Numbered from the stretch's first letter, positions 40,814 to 54,966 are shown. The stretch is 64,000 bases of DNA from MR-S7 sp000400995 (GCF_045291395.1 NZ_CP152342.1:1488001-1552000), one strand, 5' to 3'. Made by a program: numbers and translations. The notes: generated from the sequence alone by a model not told the origin.

Positions 40814-41235
40814 TTGCCGGCCGAGGCCGGCGTTTGCGTGGCGAAGGTGATCTGCGACAGGCCCACGCGGCGCGCGGCCTCCATCACCGTGACCACGGCC
40901 TGGTGGGGGGCGGAGGCGTCGGCGCTGATGATGACCACGCTCTCGCCCCCGGCCGGGGCGGAGGCCGCCAGGGCGCGGGCCACCAGCTCGACGTTCCTGC
41001 CCTCCAGCGTGTCCTTGTTCACGGCATAGCGGCCGTCGGCGGCCACGGACACGATGATTTCCTTGGGCCGGTCGCGCAGCTGCTCGGCATTGGCCACGGG
41101 CAGGGTGAGCTGCAGCTCGGTGAACTTGCTGTAGGTGGTGGTCAGCATCAGGAAGATGAGGATCACCAGCAGCACGTCGATGAACGGGATCAGGTTGATC
41201 TCCGGCTCATCCTTGGCGCGGGGGCGGAAGTTCAT
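40810..41235 (-). CDS. exbD: ExbD/TolR-family biopolymer transport protein
   Basis: A 141-residue protein: short cytoplasmic N-terminus, one membrane helix with the proton-path Asp (INLIPFIDVLLVILIFLMLTT), and a periplasmic domain. With ExbB it converts proton flow to force for TonB or Tol. It starts in the last codon of exbB (ATGA) and its stop overlaps the lpxK start. The combination exbB-exbD-lpxK is common in betaproteobacteria. Confidence 0.92.
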   Translation of the reverse strand: MNFRPRAKDEPEINLIPFIDVLLVILIFLMLTTTYSKFTELQLTLPVANAEQLRDRPKEIIVSVAADGRYAVNKDTLEGRNVELVARALAASAPAGGESVVIISADASAPHQAVVTVMEAARRVGLSQITFATQTPASAGK

Positions 41236-41867
41236 GGCGCCAGGCGCCCCAGGTGGCGCACGAACCGCTCGGCGGCCAGCTCCAGCGTGAGCAGGTATTC
41301 GTCCACGCGGCCGCGGAAGTAGCGCCAGAAGATCAGCGCGGGAATGGCGACGATCAGGCCGAACGCGGTGTTGTAGAGCGCGATGGAGATGCCGTGCGCC
41401 AGTTGCGCAGGGTTGCCGCCGCCCGCGCCCATGCCGCCGGCGCCGCCTTGCGAGCCGAAGATCTCGATCATGCCGATCACCGTGCCCAGCAGGCCCAGCA
41501 GCGGCGCGGCCGATGCGATGGTGCCCAGGGCCGTGAGGTATTTCTCCAGGCGGTGCGCCACGGCGCGGCCCGTGCCTTCCATGGCGGCGCGCAGGTCGGC
41601 CTCGGTGCTGCGGGGGTTGGCCTGGAGCGCGCGCAGGCCGCTGGCCAGCACCTCGCCCAGCGCGGAGTTCTGCGCGAGCTGGTTCACCACGTCGGGCGTG
41701 GGCACGGAGCGGGAGGACACGGAGATGGCCTCGTCCAGCAGCTTGGGCGGAGCGACGCGGGCCGTCTTGAGGGCCATGAAACGCTCGAAAATCAGCGCCA
41801 GCGCCACGATGGAGCAGGCAATCAGGGGCCAGATGGGCCAACCGGCGGCTTGTATGATCGACAGCAA
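41232..41867 (-). CDS. exbB: MotA/TolQ/ExbB proton channel protein
   Basis: A 211-residue membrane protein with three helices: about 8-30 (GWPIWPLIACSIVALALIFERF), 115-140 (APLLGLLGTVIGMIEIF, the conserved TolQ/ExbB signature) and 160-180 (LYNTAFGLIVAIPALIFWRYF). It forms the stator with ExbD. A GGAGGMGAGGGN loop lies between helices 2 and 3. First gene of exbBD-lpxK-kdsB. Confidence 0.93.
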   Translation of the reverse strand: MLSIIQAAGWPIWPLIACSIVALALIFERFMALKTARVAPPKLLDEAISVSSRSVPTPDVVNQLAQNSALGEVLASGLRALQANPRSTEADLRAAMEGTGRAVAHRLEKYLTALGTIASAAPLLGLLGTVIGMIEIFGSQGGAGGMGAGGGNPAQLAHGISIALYNTAFGLIVAIPALIFWRYFRGRVDEYLLTLELAAERFVRHLGRLAP

Positions 41868-42217
41868 TTCTCACTCCGCGCACGATGAAAGCAGCGGGGG
41901 ATTATGGCGCAGCTTGCGAAGGCCCCCGCGAGCGCACCGCCCGGCGCCGGCACGCTTGCTGACGGCGGCCTGACTCACATTTTCTGTGGATAACTTTGTG
42001 GGAAACCGCTTGTACAGACAGCGCCAGGCGGCACCGCTGCGTGGTTTGCTTGGGTTGATGAAAAAATACGCAGCAAAATTTTCATATAAATCAATGACTT
42101 GCATGTGGATGCGTGATTTGCGGCCGATGCGGCTGTCTTGCTGCAGCGCCGCTCCCGCTGGCGCGGATCTGTGGACTAGTGCGGCCCCCGCGCCGCGCGC
42201 CAGGCCTGGAGCGGCCT
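41868..42217. other. Intergenic region with a DnaA box, divergent promoters
   Basis: 350 bases between exbB (minus) and xseA (plus). TGTGGATAA at 41984-41992 is a perfect DnaA box in reverse, and an AT-rich stretch (about 42055-42105) lies downstream. No gene is supported; the AT-rich patch likely holds the promoters. Confidence 0.5.
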
Positions 42218-43531
42218 GTGTTTGAGCGCCCGAACGCAGGCGTGGCGCCGCTTGTCTGGGAAGTCGGGACGCTGTGCCGCGCCATTGCTGATGCCCTGGA
42301 GGCGCGCTTCAACCCTGTCGCGGTGCGCGGCGAGATCACGGGCTTTTCGCGCGCGTCCAGCGGGCATTGCTACTTCACGCTCAAGGACGCGCAGGGGCAG
42401 GTGCGCTGCGCCATGTTCCGCCGCGCGGCCAGCCAGCTCGACTTCGTGCCGCGCGACGGCGAGCTGGTGGAGGTGCGCGGGCGCCTGGGCGTGTACGAGG
42501 CCCGGGGCGACCTGCAGCTGATCGTGGAAGGGCTGCAGCGCGCGGGGCAGGGCGCGCTGTTCGAGCAGTTCCTGCGCCTGAAGGCCCAGCTGGAGGCCGA
42601 GGGCCTGTTCGACCCTGCGCGCAAGCGCCCGCTGCCGGTGCTGCCGCGCGGCATCGGCCTCGTCACCTCGCCGGGCGCCGCCGCGCTGCACGATGTGGTG
42701 ACCGCGCTGCGCCGGCGTGTGCCGCACATCCCCGTGGTGCTGGTGCCGGCGCTGGTGCAGGGGGCGCAGGCGCCCGCGTCCATCGCCGAGGCGCTATCGA
42801 AACTGTATCGGCTGGCGCAGGAGGGGCAGGCGCTGGAGGCTGCTTCGGCCGTCGACGTGATCCTGCTCGTGCGCGGCGGCGGCTCCATCGAGGACCTGTG
42901 GGCCTTCAACGACGAGCGCGTGGCCCGCGCCATCGTGCAGAGCCCCGTGCCGCTGGTGAGCGGCGTGGGGCACGACACCGACTTCACCATCGCCGACTTC
43001 TGCGCCGACCTGCGCGCGCCCACGCCTACGGCCGCGGCCGAGCTGGTGGCGCAGCCACGCGCCGTCTGGCTGGGAGCGCTGGAGCTGCTGGCCGGGCGGC
43101 TGCAGGATGCCGCGCAGCGGCAGATCGACCTGGGCCACCAGCGGCTGGACGGGGCGGCGCAGCGCCTGGGCCGGCCCTCGGGCTTCGTGGGGCGCCAGCA
43201 ACTGCAGCTGGCGCGGCTGGCGCAGTGCATGCGCCACGGCATGCTATTGAAAACGCAGCGCCTCGCGCACGCCAGCCAATCGCTGCAGGCTGATTTCCCG
43301 CATATCGTGCGTGGCGGCCTGGCGCGCAGCGCCGAGCGGCTGGAGCGCGCCGCGCTGCGCCTGGATCTGCTGGACCCGCGTCTGGTACTGCAGCGCGGCT
43401 ACGCGCTGCTGACCGATGCGCAGGGCCGCGCGGTGACGCGGGCCGGCCAGGTGCGGCTGGGCGACACCGTGCATGCGCGGCTGGCCGAGGGCGAGCTGGA
43501 CCTGGCGGTCACGCCGCGGCGGCTGATCTGA
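42218..43531 (+). CDS. xseA: Exodeoxyribonuclease VII large subunit
   Basis: About 437 residues from GTG 42218 (VFERPNAG...); the frame is open to 42113 and TTG 42221 is also possible. Domains in order: N-terminal OB-fold (VRGEITGFSRASSGHCYFTLKD), then the catalytic XseA core with GIGLVTSPGAAALHDVVTALRRRVP, ILLVRGGGSIEDLWAFNDE and GVGHDTDFTIADF, and a long coiled-coil helical C-terminus. It acts with XseB on single-stranded DNA. xseB is not adjacent. Confidence 0.93.
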   Translation: MFERPNAGVAPLVWEVGTLCRAIADALEARFNPVAVRGEITGFSRASSGHCYFTLKDAQGQVRCAMFRRAASQLDFVPRDGELVEVRGRLGVYEARGDLQLIVEGLQRAGQGALFEQFLRLKAQLEAEGLFDPARKRPLPVLPRGIGLVTSPGAAALHDVVTALRRRVPHIPVVLVPALVQGAQAPASIAEALSKLYRLAQEGQALEAASAVDVILLVRGGGSIEDLWAFNDERVARAIVQSPVPLVSGVGHDTDFTIADFCADLRAPTPTAAAELVAQPRAVWLGALELLAGRLQDAAQRQIDLGHQRLDGAAQRLGRPSGFVGRQQLQLARLAQCMRHGMLLKTQRLAHASQSLQADFPHIVRGGLARSAERLERAALRLDLLDPRLVLQRGYALLTDAQGRAVTRAGQVRLGDTVHARLAEGELDLAVTPRRLI

Positions 43532-43798
43532 GAGCGTATTCAAGGTTCTATCGTGGTGCCCGTTGCCCCGCAAAGGCAGTAGCTGCAAGGCGCAAACCGC
43601 AGACGGGCTGGTGGCCCGGCGAGCATTTGCAACGCCGCAGATGCTGCCTTTGCGGGGCAACCCTTCGGGCAAGGCAGCAAACAGCCGCACTCGTCGTTGC
43701 GCACCTTGCCCAGGCCGCCAGCATGGCCTGCGGTGCGCGCCTAGATTGCGGCTGTTTGCTGCCTTGCGGTCACCACGATAGAACCTTGAACACGCTCT
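43531..43798. repeat. 268-bp nested palindromic element (MITE-like)
   Basis: The ends are a 28-base inverted repeat with one mismatch (43531-43558 and 43771-43798, starting AGAGCGT). Inside are two further perfect inverted pairs: 18 bases at 43562-43579 / 43644-43661 and 21 bases at 43669-43689 / 43747-43767. It has no reading frame for a transposase. The structure fits a miniature inverted-repeat element or a structured RNA source. It begins at the xseA stop. Confidence 0.75.
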
Positions 43799-43928
43799 GA
43801 ATCCCGCAGGCGGTGGCGGGAGTCGCCCGCCGCCTACAACGCCGCGTGCGGTTCCTTCCTACAATGCCCGTTGCTGCGCCGCTTGCCGGCGCTTCGCACA
43901 TTCCAAACCCCACGAGAAGGACTTGACC

Positions 43929-44510
43929 ATGGAACACACCCTGCCTCCGCTGCCCTATGCCATCGACGCCCTGGCTCCCTACTACAGCCAGGAAACGCTG
44001 GAGTACCACCACGGCAAGCACCACAACGCCTATGTGGTGAACCTGAACAACCTGCAAAAGGGCACCGAGTTCGAGAACATGGCGCTCGAGGAGATCGTGA
44101 AGAAGTCCTCCGGCGGCATCTACAACAACGCGGCCCAGATCTGGAACCACACCTTCTTCTGGAACTGCATGGCGCCCAATGGCGGCGGCGAGCCCACGGG
44201 CGCCCTGCTGTATGCCATCAACAAGAAGTGGGGCAGCTACGCTGCGTTCAAGGAAGCCTTCGTCAAGAGCTCCGTGGGTAACTTCGGCTCCGGCTGGACC
44301 TGGCTGGTGAAGAAGACCGACGGCACTGTGGACATCGTCAACACCGGCGCCGCCGGCACGCCGCTGACCACCGAGGACAAGGCCCTGCTGACGGTGGATG
44401 TGTGGGAGCACGCCTACTACATCGACTACCGCAACCTGCGCCCGAAGTTCGTCGAGACCTTCCTGGACAAGCTGGTGAACTGGAAGTTCGCCGAAGCCAA
44501 CTTCGCCTGA
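43929..44510 (+). CDS. sodB: Superoxide dismutase (Fe type)
   Basis: A 193-residue cytoplasmic enzyme. Metal ligands are seen in YHHGKHHNAYV, IWNHTFFW and DVWEHAYYIDY; the AAQIWNHTFFW stretch (Gln in the second sphere) and NFGSGWTWL fit the iron form. GAGAAGGACTTGACC sets the start at 43929. It dismutates superoxide. A terminator follows. Confidence 0.95.
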   Translation: MEHTLPPLPYAIDALAPYYSQETLEYHHGKHHNAYVVNLNNLQKGTEFENMALEEIVKKSSGGIYNNAAQIWNHTFFWNCMAPNGGGEPTGALLYAINKKWGSYAAFKEAFVKSSVGNFGSGWTWLVKKTDGTVDIVNTGAAGTPLTTEDKALLTVDVWEHAYYIDYRNLRPKFVETFLDKLVNWKFAEANFA

Positions 44511-44530
44511 CCGGCGCGGCCGCTTCTGCC

Positions 44531-44566
44531 AAGGGGGCCCGGAGAGCGATCTCTGGGCCCTTTTTT
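44531..44566 (+). terminator. Terminator after sodB
   Basis: GGGCCC GGAGA / TCTC TGGGCCC hairpin followed by six T. Confidence 0.85.
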
Positions 44567-44771
44567 CGTGGGGCGCGGGGCAGTCTTGTAGAAGACTTGC
44601 AAAAAAATCCGGCTTTTCCGTCCCGATTTTTCATATCGCAATATTTCATTGCGGAAAACGGGACTTCCGCGCGGGCATCTCAAGCACAATCCCACAGGTC
44701 ACCGCCATGGCCGCGCGCCGGGTCGCCCGACAGCACCGATCCCCCTGTTTTTTGTTCACCTGAGAGACGAG

Positions 44772-47006
<2,235 letters not shown>

Positions 47007-47037
47007 TGCGGCGCTGACCGGCCCGCTCCCGGCGCAC

Positions 47038-47070
47038 GACCGGCCTGCCCGCAAGGGCGGCCGGTTTTTC
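47038..47070 (+). terminator. Terminator after the monomeric icd
   Basis: GACCGGCC...GGCCGG stem with inner GCCC/GGGC pair and a run of five T. Confidence 0.8.
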
Positions 47071-47182
47071 TTGAGTGGTGCTATGAAGAAAGGAGCTGGT
47101 GGCGCTTGATGGCTGGGTAATTCAGATGAGAATCACATCGAAACCCTTGAGAAAGAAGCGCAAGCAGCTCCTGAAACAGGAG

Positions 47183-47668
47183 CTAGCGCGCCGAGAACGG
47201 CTGGCCGCCCAGCTTGGCGCCCGCCTTGAGCCCGCGCTTGGCGAACCAGCCCTGGTTCATCTCCAGCACGTAGCGCACCGGCTTGGCCGAGCAGTGCGAG
47301 GACTCGTCCAGCGGCTTCATGTCGGCCAGGTTGACGATGGTGCCGTCGTCGGCGACGAAGGCCGCGGTGAGCGGCAGCAGCGTGTTGCGCATCCAGAAGC
47401 ACTGCGTGGCCGGCTGCTCGAACACGAACAGCATGCCCTCGTGCTGCGGCATCTCGCGCCGGTGCATCAGGCCGGTCTGGCGCTCCTGCGGCGCCTGGGC
47501 CACCTGGGCCTCGATGCGGTGCATGCCGGCGCGCAGCTCCACGCGGGGCAGGTGCATCTGCGCGCCCTCCTGCGCCAGCGCCACGGCCGAGGCGGCCAGC
47601 CCGAGGCCGACGGCCAGCAGGCGGGGCAGGATGGAGCGCGAGGAGGAAGGCGGGCGGATAGGTGTCAT
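47183..47668 (-). CDS. DUF192 secreted protein
   Basis: A 161-residue protein with a signal peptide (about 1-32, ILPRLLAVGLGLAASAVALAQ) and a DUF192 domain: VELRAGMHRIEAQVAQAP, RQTGLMHRREMPQHEGMLFVFE, FWMRNTLLPLTAAFV and RYVLEMNQGWFAKRG. This order is typical of the family. The biochemical role is not established; it acts outside the cytoplasm. It is convergent with icd. Confidence 0.88.
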   Translation of the reverse strand: MTPIRPPSSSRSILPRLLAVGLGLAASAVALAQEGAQMHLPRVELRAGMHRIEAQVAQAPQERQTGLMHRREMPQHEGMLFVFEQPATQCFWMRNTLLPLTAAFVADDGTIVNLADMKPLDESSHCSAKPVRYVLEMNQGWFAKRGLKAGAKLGGQPFSAR

Positions 47669-47757
47669 GGCAGGAAGCTCGGGCGGAAAGGCTACTAGCG
47701 TAGCAGCCGAAAAAAGCCCGCGCAATAAGGCGGGCCGGTGCGTGCAAAAAAGAGCGG

Positions 47758-47970
47758 TCAGGCGGCCTTGCGCTGCTTGTGGCTCTTCTTCTTGGCCACC
47801 TTGTGCTTGGCCGGGGCCTTGGCGTGGTGGTTGCGGGCCTTCGATGCCTTGGCGGCCGGGGCTGCCAGGGCGGCGGGCTGCGCGGAGACGGCGGGCGTGG
47901 CGGGATCTGCTTGGGCGTAGGCGCCCGAGGCGAGCAGACCACCGATCAGGAGAGCGAGGAGTTTTTTCAT
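47758..47970 (-). CDS. Small Lys/His-rich exported protein
   Basis: A 70-residue protein: signal peptide MKKLLALLIGGLLASGAYAQA, then an Ala/Pro stretch and a basic tail (KASKARNHHAKAPAKHKVAKK...). The mature part would be disordered, highly cationic and periplasmic. Similar small histone-like exported peptides are common in Comamonadaceae; function unknown. An A-rich Shine-Dalgarno region precedes it. Confidence 0.65.
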   Translation of the reverse strand: MKKLLALLIGGLLASGAYAQADPATPAVSAQPAALAAPAAKASKARNHHAKAPAKHKVAKKKSHKQRKAA

Positions 47971-48135
47971 ATATGCCAGTTCCTTGAGGGAGGTCGGTGA
48001 CAGCCATGCGCTCGCGCGCGTGGCGCGCGCCGCGGGAGGAAGAGGCAGGCACGCCCTGGATCAACGGCCGGCGCGCCGCGCCGTTGACAAGCCCTAAAAT
48101 CTTCGGGCCTTACACCGGAGACCGGAGACAGTTCC

Positions 48136-49375
<1,240 letters not shown>

Positions 49376-49401
<26 letters not shown>

Positions 49402-51187
49402 TGCGCTGCCACGCCTCGTAGGCGGCCAGCGCCGTGTGCATCTGCACGGTGTGCGCGAAGCGGAACGCCTCGCCGTGCACTGTCTCGTCGGGGAACTCGG
49501 TGATGAGCGTGACGGGCGCGTCGTGCCGGTTCTCCGACTGCATGCAGGCGATGCCGTCGATGACCTCGAAGGGCAGCGGGCCCGCGTGGCGCTCGTACAG
49601 CGCCCGCTGGCGCGCGTTGTATTCGGCCAGCCCCGGCACCTGCCGCAGGGCGGCGCAGACGGCCTCCAGCAGCGCGCGCGCAGGCCGCTCCCAGCCCGCG
49701 TGGTGGCGCAGGATCAGGAAGAAGCCTTTGGGCAGCATCCACTGCTCGAAGCCGCGCGGCACGTAGCCCGACAGCGGCCGCGTCCACTCGTGCGCGGGGT
49801 AGCCGTGCAGGTTCACGTGCAGGTGTGCGCCCGAGAGTGCCAGCGCGGCCTGGCGCGCCTCGCGCTCGAAGAAGGGCGGCGCGTCGCGGTACTCCACGTC
49901 GTCGCCCAGCGCGGTGTAGCGCGCCGCGTGGTGCATGTGGCCCGGGTGTACGGCGCACAGCTCGCGGTGCAGGGCGTAGCCGTCGGGGTTCTCCAGCGCG
50001 ATCAGGGCCAGGTGCGTGCCCGGTCGCGTCAGCAGCGCCTGCGCGGCGCGCAGCGCGCCCACCACGCCGGAGGTTTCGTTCGCGTGCTGGCCCGCGCTCA
50101 GGAACACGGGCGCCTGGGTGCCGCGGTGGTACCGGCCCCAGACGGTGCGGCCCTGGCGCGTGCCCGCCGAGAAGGGCTCGCCGCCCCCGTCCTGCAGGTG
50201 GCGGTGGATGCGCGCGGGTGGCGGCGCGGTGTCCAGCGTGTCGAGCGGCTGGCCGTCGGTGGCTGCGTGCCAGGCGGGCGCGGCCTGCGCGTCCTGGCTG
50301 GCGGCATCGAAGCGCTGCAGCGCGACGCGCACGCGCGGCGCGCCGGCGCCGCCGCGCACGTCGGGCACGATCTGGCCGGGCTGCAGGCGCCGGTCGCCCG
50401 GCAGGCGGCCGCTGTGGCGCTGGAACCATTCCAGCAGCGAGAAGTACAGGTCTTCGTGCACGGCCTCGGGCAGGCTGACGCTCTCGCCGGCCCAGGTCAG
50501 GTGGTGCTCGAAGCCGGGCAGGTCCACCTGGATCTGCAGGCGCTCGAAATACGGCTCCTGCGCGGGCCAGGGATGGCCCAGCACGGCCTGCAGGGCGTGC
50601 TCGAACGCCTGCTCGGCGTCGGTGTGCACGGGCGTGTCCAGCAGGTCGGCCGCGCCGGCGCGGGTGCCGGCGCGCAGCCAGCCGGTGGGCGACAGCGTGG
50701 CGGCGCCCAGCACGTCGGCATGCATGCGGTTGGGGGCGAAGACGCGCTGCTGCGTGCGCTGTCCGTCGCGCCAGAGCAGCTCCACGTCGTAGTGCGGCTG
50801 CGCGTCCTCGCGCGGCTCGAAGCGGGGCGGTTCGGCCAGGGGCAGCGCGGCCAGCGGGTAGGCCTCCAGCAGGAAGCGGTGCGCGGGGCCGGCCTGCGCG
50901 CGCGGGTAGCGGATGCGGGCCGTGGCCAGGCGGGCGGTGTCCACGTCCTCCAGGAAGTGGTGCAGCAGCGGCTTGTAGGCGCTGTGCAGCCGTGCGTGCA
51001 CGCCGGCCTGGGCCAGCTGGCGCTCGGCCTCCTGGCGCTGCGCGCGGCCCTCGAAGAGCCAGCCTTCCACGTGGCGGCCGTGCCAGTGGGGGTGCGAGAA
51101 GCGCTGCACCCATGCGTGCAGCGTGCGGTCGAACGTGCGGTCGAGAAGGACGGCCTGCGGGCCGGAGGGCGCGGGGGTGGAGGGCAT
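49376..51187 (-). CDS. M14-family zinc carboxypeptidase
   Basis: About 603 residues from ATG 51187 (a start at 51229 is possible). The C-terminal half is the peptidase: GQHANETSG (HxxE metal ligands, near residues 368-371), ALENPDGY, then LHVNLHGYPAHEW with the third His and TLITEFPDE with the general-base Glu. The N-terminal 300 residues are an additional domain without a recognised motif, and the chain has no signal peptide. Probably an intracellular or poorly exported peptidase. Divergent from the hydantoinase gene. Confidence 0.8.
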
Positions 51188-51260
51188 GCGGCGGGGCGGG
51201 GAAGGGATGAGCGATGATCGCCCATCCATTATGGGGAAACGTGACGGCGGGACGATGCAC

Positions 51261-54200
51261 ATGGCGACGAAACTCTGGCAGTTCTGGGTAGACCGGGGCG
51301 GCACCTTCACCGATATCGTGGGGCGGCGCCCGGACGGCGCGCTGGTCACGCACAAGCTGCTGTCGGACAACCCCGGCCATTACCGCGACGCGGCCGTGGC
51401 GGGCATCCGCGCCCTGCTGGGCCTGGGGCCGCACGAGCCCGTCACCCCGGACCGCGTGGAGTGCGTGAAGATGGGCACGACGGTGGCCACGAACGCGCTG
51501 CTGGAGCGCAAGGGCGAGCCCACGCTGCTGGTGACCACGCGCGGGTTCCGGGATGCGCTGCGCATCGCCTACCAGAACCGGCCGCGCCTGTTCGACCGCC
51601 GCATCGTGCTGCCCGAGCTGCTCTACAGCCGCGTGATCGAGGCGCAGGAGCGCGTGGGCGCGCACGGCGAGGTGGTCGAGCCGCTGGACGAGGAACACCT
51701 CAAGGAGCGACTATGGGCCGCCTACGACGCCGGCCTGCGCAGCGTGGCCATCGTGTTCATGCACGGCTACCGCTACACGGTGCACGAGGAGGCGGCGGCG
51801 CGGCTGGCGCGGCAGGCGGGCTTCACCCAGGTCAGCACCTCGCACGGCACGAGCCCGCTGATGAAGTTCGTCAGCCGCGGCGACACCACGGTGGTGGACG
51901 CCTATCTCTCGCCCATCCTGCGCCGCTATGTGGAGCAGGTGGCGGCCGAGATGCCCGGCGTGCCGCTCTACTTCATGCAGTCCTCCGGCGGGCTCACGGA
52001 CGCGCACCGCTTCCAGGGCAAGGACGCGATCCTCTCGGGTCCGGCCGGCGGCATCGTGGGCATGGCGCGCACGGCGGCGCTGGCCGGCCACGCGCACGTG
52101 ATCGGTTTCGACATGGGCGGCACCTCCACCGACGTGAGCCACTTCGCCGGCACGTTCGAGCGCGAGTTCGAGACCCAGGTGGCCGGCGTGCGCATGCGCG
52201 CGCCGATGATGAGCATCCACACCGTCGCGGCGGGCGGCGGCTCCATCGTGGAGTTCGACGGCGCGCGCCTGCGCGTGGGACCGCACAGCGCGGGCGCCAA
52301 CCCCGGCCCAGCGAGCTACCGCCGCGGCGGGCCGCTGGCGGTGACGGATGCCAACGTGCTGGTGGGCAAGATCCAGCCTGCCTGGTTCCCGCGCGTGTTC
52401 GGCCCCGCGGCCGACCAGCCGCTGGACGCGGATGTGGTGCGCGCGCGCTTCCAGGCGCTGGCCGCGCAGGCGGGCCGCAGCGCGCAGGACTTGGCGCACG
52501 GCTGCATCCAGATCGCCGTGCAGCAGATGGCGGGTGCCATCAAGAAGATCTCGGTGGCGCGGGGCTACGACGTCACGCGCTACACGCTGCAGTGCTTCGG
52601 CGGCGCGGGCGGGCAGCACGCCTGCCTGGTGGCGGATGCGCTGGGCATGCAGCGGGTGCTGGTGCATCCGCTGGCCGGCGTGCTGTCGGCCTACGGCATG
52701 GGCCTGGCCGACCAGAACGTGATGCGCGAGCGGGCGGTGGAGGCGCGCCTGGCGCCCGAGGCCCTGCCGGCCATCGCCGCCGCGCTCGACGTGCTGGCCG
52801 AGGCCGCGCGGGCGGAGATGGCGGGCAGCGGCGCGCCGGGCGCCGGCGTGGCGGTGCACCGGCGCGTGCACGTGCGCTACGAGGGCTCGGACGCCGCCCT
52901 GGTCGTGCCGTTCGGCGACCTGCCGGCCATCGTGGCGGCCTTCGAGGCCGCCTACCGCCAGCGCTTCGCCTTCCTGCTGCAGGGCAAGGCGCTGATCGCG
53001 GAGGCCGTGTCGGTGGAGGCGGTGCTGGCCGGCGACGCGCCGGCCGAGCGCACGCTGCCGCTGCATGGGCCGCGCACGGTGCCGCGCCGCGACACGGTGC
53101 GCATGTTCACCGTGGGCCTGGATGGCGCGCCCGCGTGGCACGACGCGGCCCTGGTGGTGCGCGAGGACCTGCGCGCGGGCGACGTGCTGCAGGGGCCGGC
53201 CGTCATCGCGGAGAAAAACGCCACCACCGTGGTCGAGCCCGGCTGGCAGGCGCACCTGACCGCGCTGGACCACCTGGTGCTGGAGCGCTGCGTGTCGCGC
53301 GCCGAGCGGCATGCGGCGGGCACCACGGCCGACCCGGTGCTGCTGGAGGTGTTTAACCACCTGTTCATGAACATCGCCGAGCAGATGGGACTGCAGCTGC
53401 AGAACACGGCGCATTCGGTGAACATCAAGGAGCGGCTGGACTTCTCGTGCGCGCTGTTCGACGCCGAGGGCCAGCTCATCGCCAATGCGCCGCACATGCC
53501 GGTGCACCTGGGCAGCATGGGCGAGAGCATCAAGACCGTCATCGCGCGCAACCGCGCCGGCATGCGGCCGGGCGACGTGTACGTGCTCAACGACCCGTAC
53601 CACGGCGGCACGCACCTGCCGGACATCACGGTCATCACGCCGGTCTACATCGGCGCGGATGCGGACGGGGAGGGCGCAGCGCCCACGTTCTACGTGGGCA
53701 GCCGCGGCCACCATGCGGACGTGGGCGGCGCCACGCCGGGATCGATGCCGCCGTTTTCCACGCGCATCGAGGAAGAGGGCGTGCAGATCGACAACTTCAA
53801 GCTGGTGGAAGGCGGCGTGCTGCGCGAGGCCGAGATGCTCGCGCTGCTGCAAGGCGGCGCCTACCCCAGCCGCAACCCGCAGCAGAACCTGGCCGACCTG
53901 AAGGCGCAGATCGCCGCGAACGAGAAGGGCGTGCAGGAGCTGCGCCGCATGGCCGGGCAGTTCGGGCTGCCGGTGGTGCAGGCCTACATGCGCCATGTGC
54001 AGGACAACGCGGAAGAATCCGTGCGCCGCGCCATCACGCGCCTGGCCGCGCGGGTGAAGGACGGGCGCTTCACGCTGCCGCTGGACAATGGCGCGCAGAT
54101 CCAGGTGGCCGTACGCATCGACGCGGCCGCGCGCAGCGCGGTGATCGACTTCACCGGCACCTCGCCCCAGCAGGCCAACAACTTCAACGCGCCCACGGCC

Positions 54201-54916
54201 GTGTGCATGGCGGCGGTGCTGTATGTGTTCCGCTCGCTGGTGCAGGACGCCATCCCGCTCAACGCGGGGTGCCTCAAGCCGCTGCAGGTCATCATCCCGC
54301 CGGGCTCCATGCTCCACCCCCATCCGCCCGCGTCGGTGGTGGCGGGCAATGTGGAGACGTCCACCTGCATCACGAACGCGCTGCTGGGGGCGCTGGGCGT
54401 GTCGGCGGCCAGCCAGTGCACGATGAACAACTTCACGTTCGGCAACGCGCGCCACCAGTACTACGAGACGATCGCCGGCGGCAGCGGCGCGGGGGCGAGT
54501 TCGACGGGGCAGGGGCGCTCGTGGGCGGCTTCGACGGCACGAGCGTGGTGCAGACCCACATGACCAATTCGCGCCTGACCGACCCGGAGGTGCTGGAGTT
54601 CCGCTTCCCCGTGCGGCTGGAGGGCTATGCCATCCGCGCGGGCTCGGGCGGCGCGGGCCGCTGGAAGGGCGGCGACGGCGGGGTGCGGCGCATCCGCTTC
54701 CTGGAGCCCATGACTGCGGGCATCCTGTCCAACGGCAGGCTGCACGGCGCCTTCGGCATGGCCGGCGGCGTGGCGGGCCGGCCCGGCATCAACCGCGTGG
54801 TGCGCGCCGACGGGCGGGTGCAGGTGCTGGAGCACATCGGCCAGGCCGCGATGGAGGCCGGCGACGTGTTCGAGGTCCACACGCCGGGCGGCGGCGGCTT
54901 CGGCTCGCCGGTTTGA
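51261..54916 (+). pseudogene. 5-Oxoprolinase/hydantoinase (fused A and B), frameshifted in a G run
   Basis: The start ATG 51261 (MATKLWQFW; ATG 51255 also possible) fits the family's first residues WQFWVDRGGTFTDIVGRRPDG, the ATP-binding HyuA half. About 685 residues later HyuB begins (PVLLEVFNHLFMNIAEQMG, HLPDITVITPVY, ETIAGGSGAGG). At the G run 54491-54495 one base is missing; the remaining 140 codons are in the next frame (TSVVQTHMTNSRLTDPEVLE). Restored length 1218 residues, as normal for OplAH. ATP-dependent opening of oxoproline or hydantoin rings. Confidence 0.85.
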
Positions 54917-54919
54917 GTG

Positions 54920-54966
54920 AAAAATGGCTGCAGCGCTTGTCCAACAAGTGCGGGCAGCTATGATTT
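54920..54966. repeat. REP-like intergenic repeat (copy A)
   Basis: Core CAGCGCTTGTCCAACAAGTG, followed by GCAGCTATGATTT. Palindromic centre (GCGCTTGT / ACAAGTGC). It sits between the convergent hydantoinase and mrpG ends and reaches the mrpG stop codon. Confidence 0.7.

Noticed and set aside
42796..43250. Further REP-like copies in xseA
   Set aside because: Only short matches (GCTAT-GAAA) without the palindromic core; not counted.
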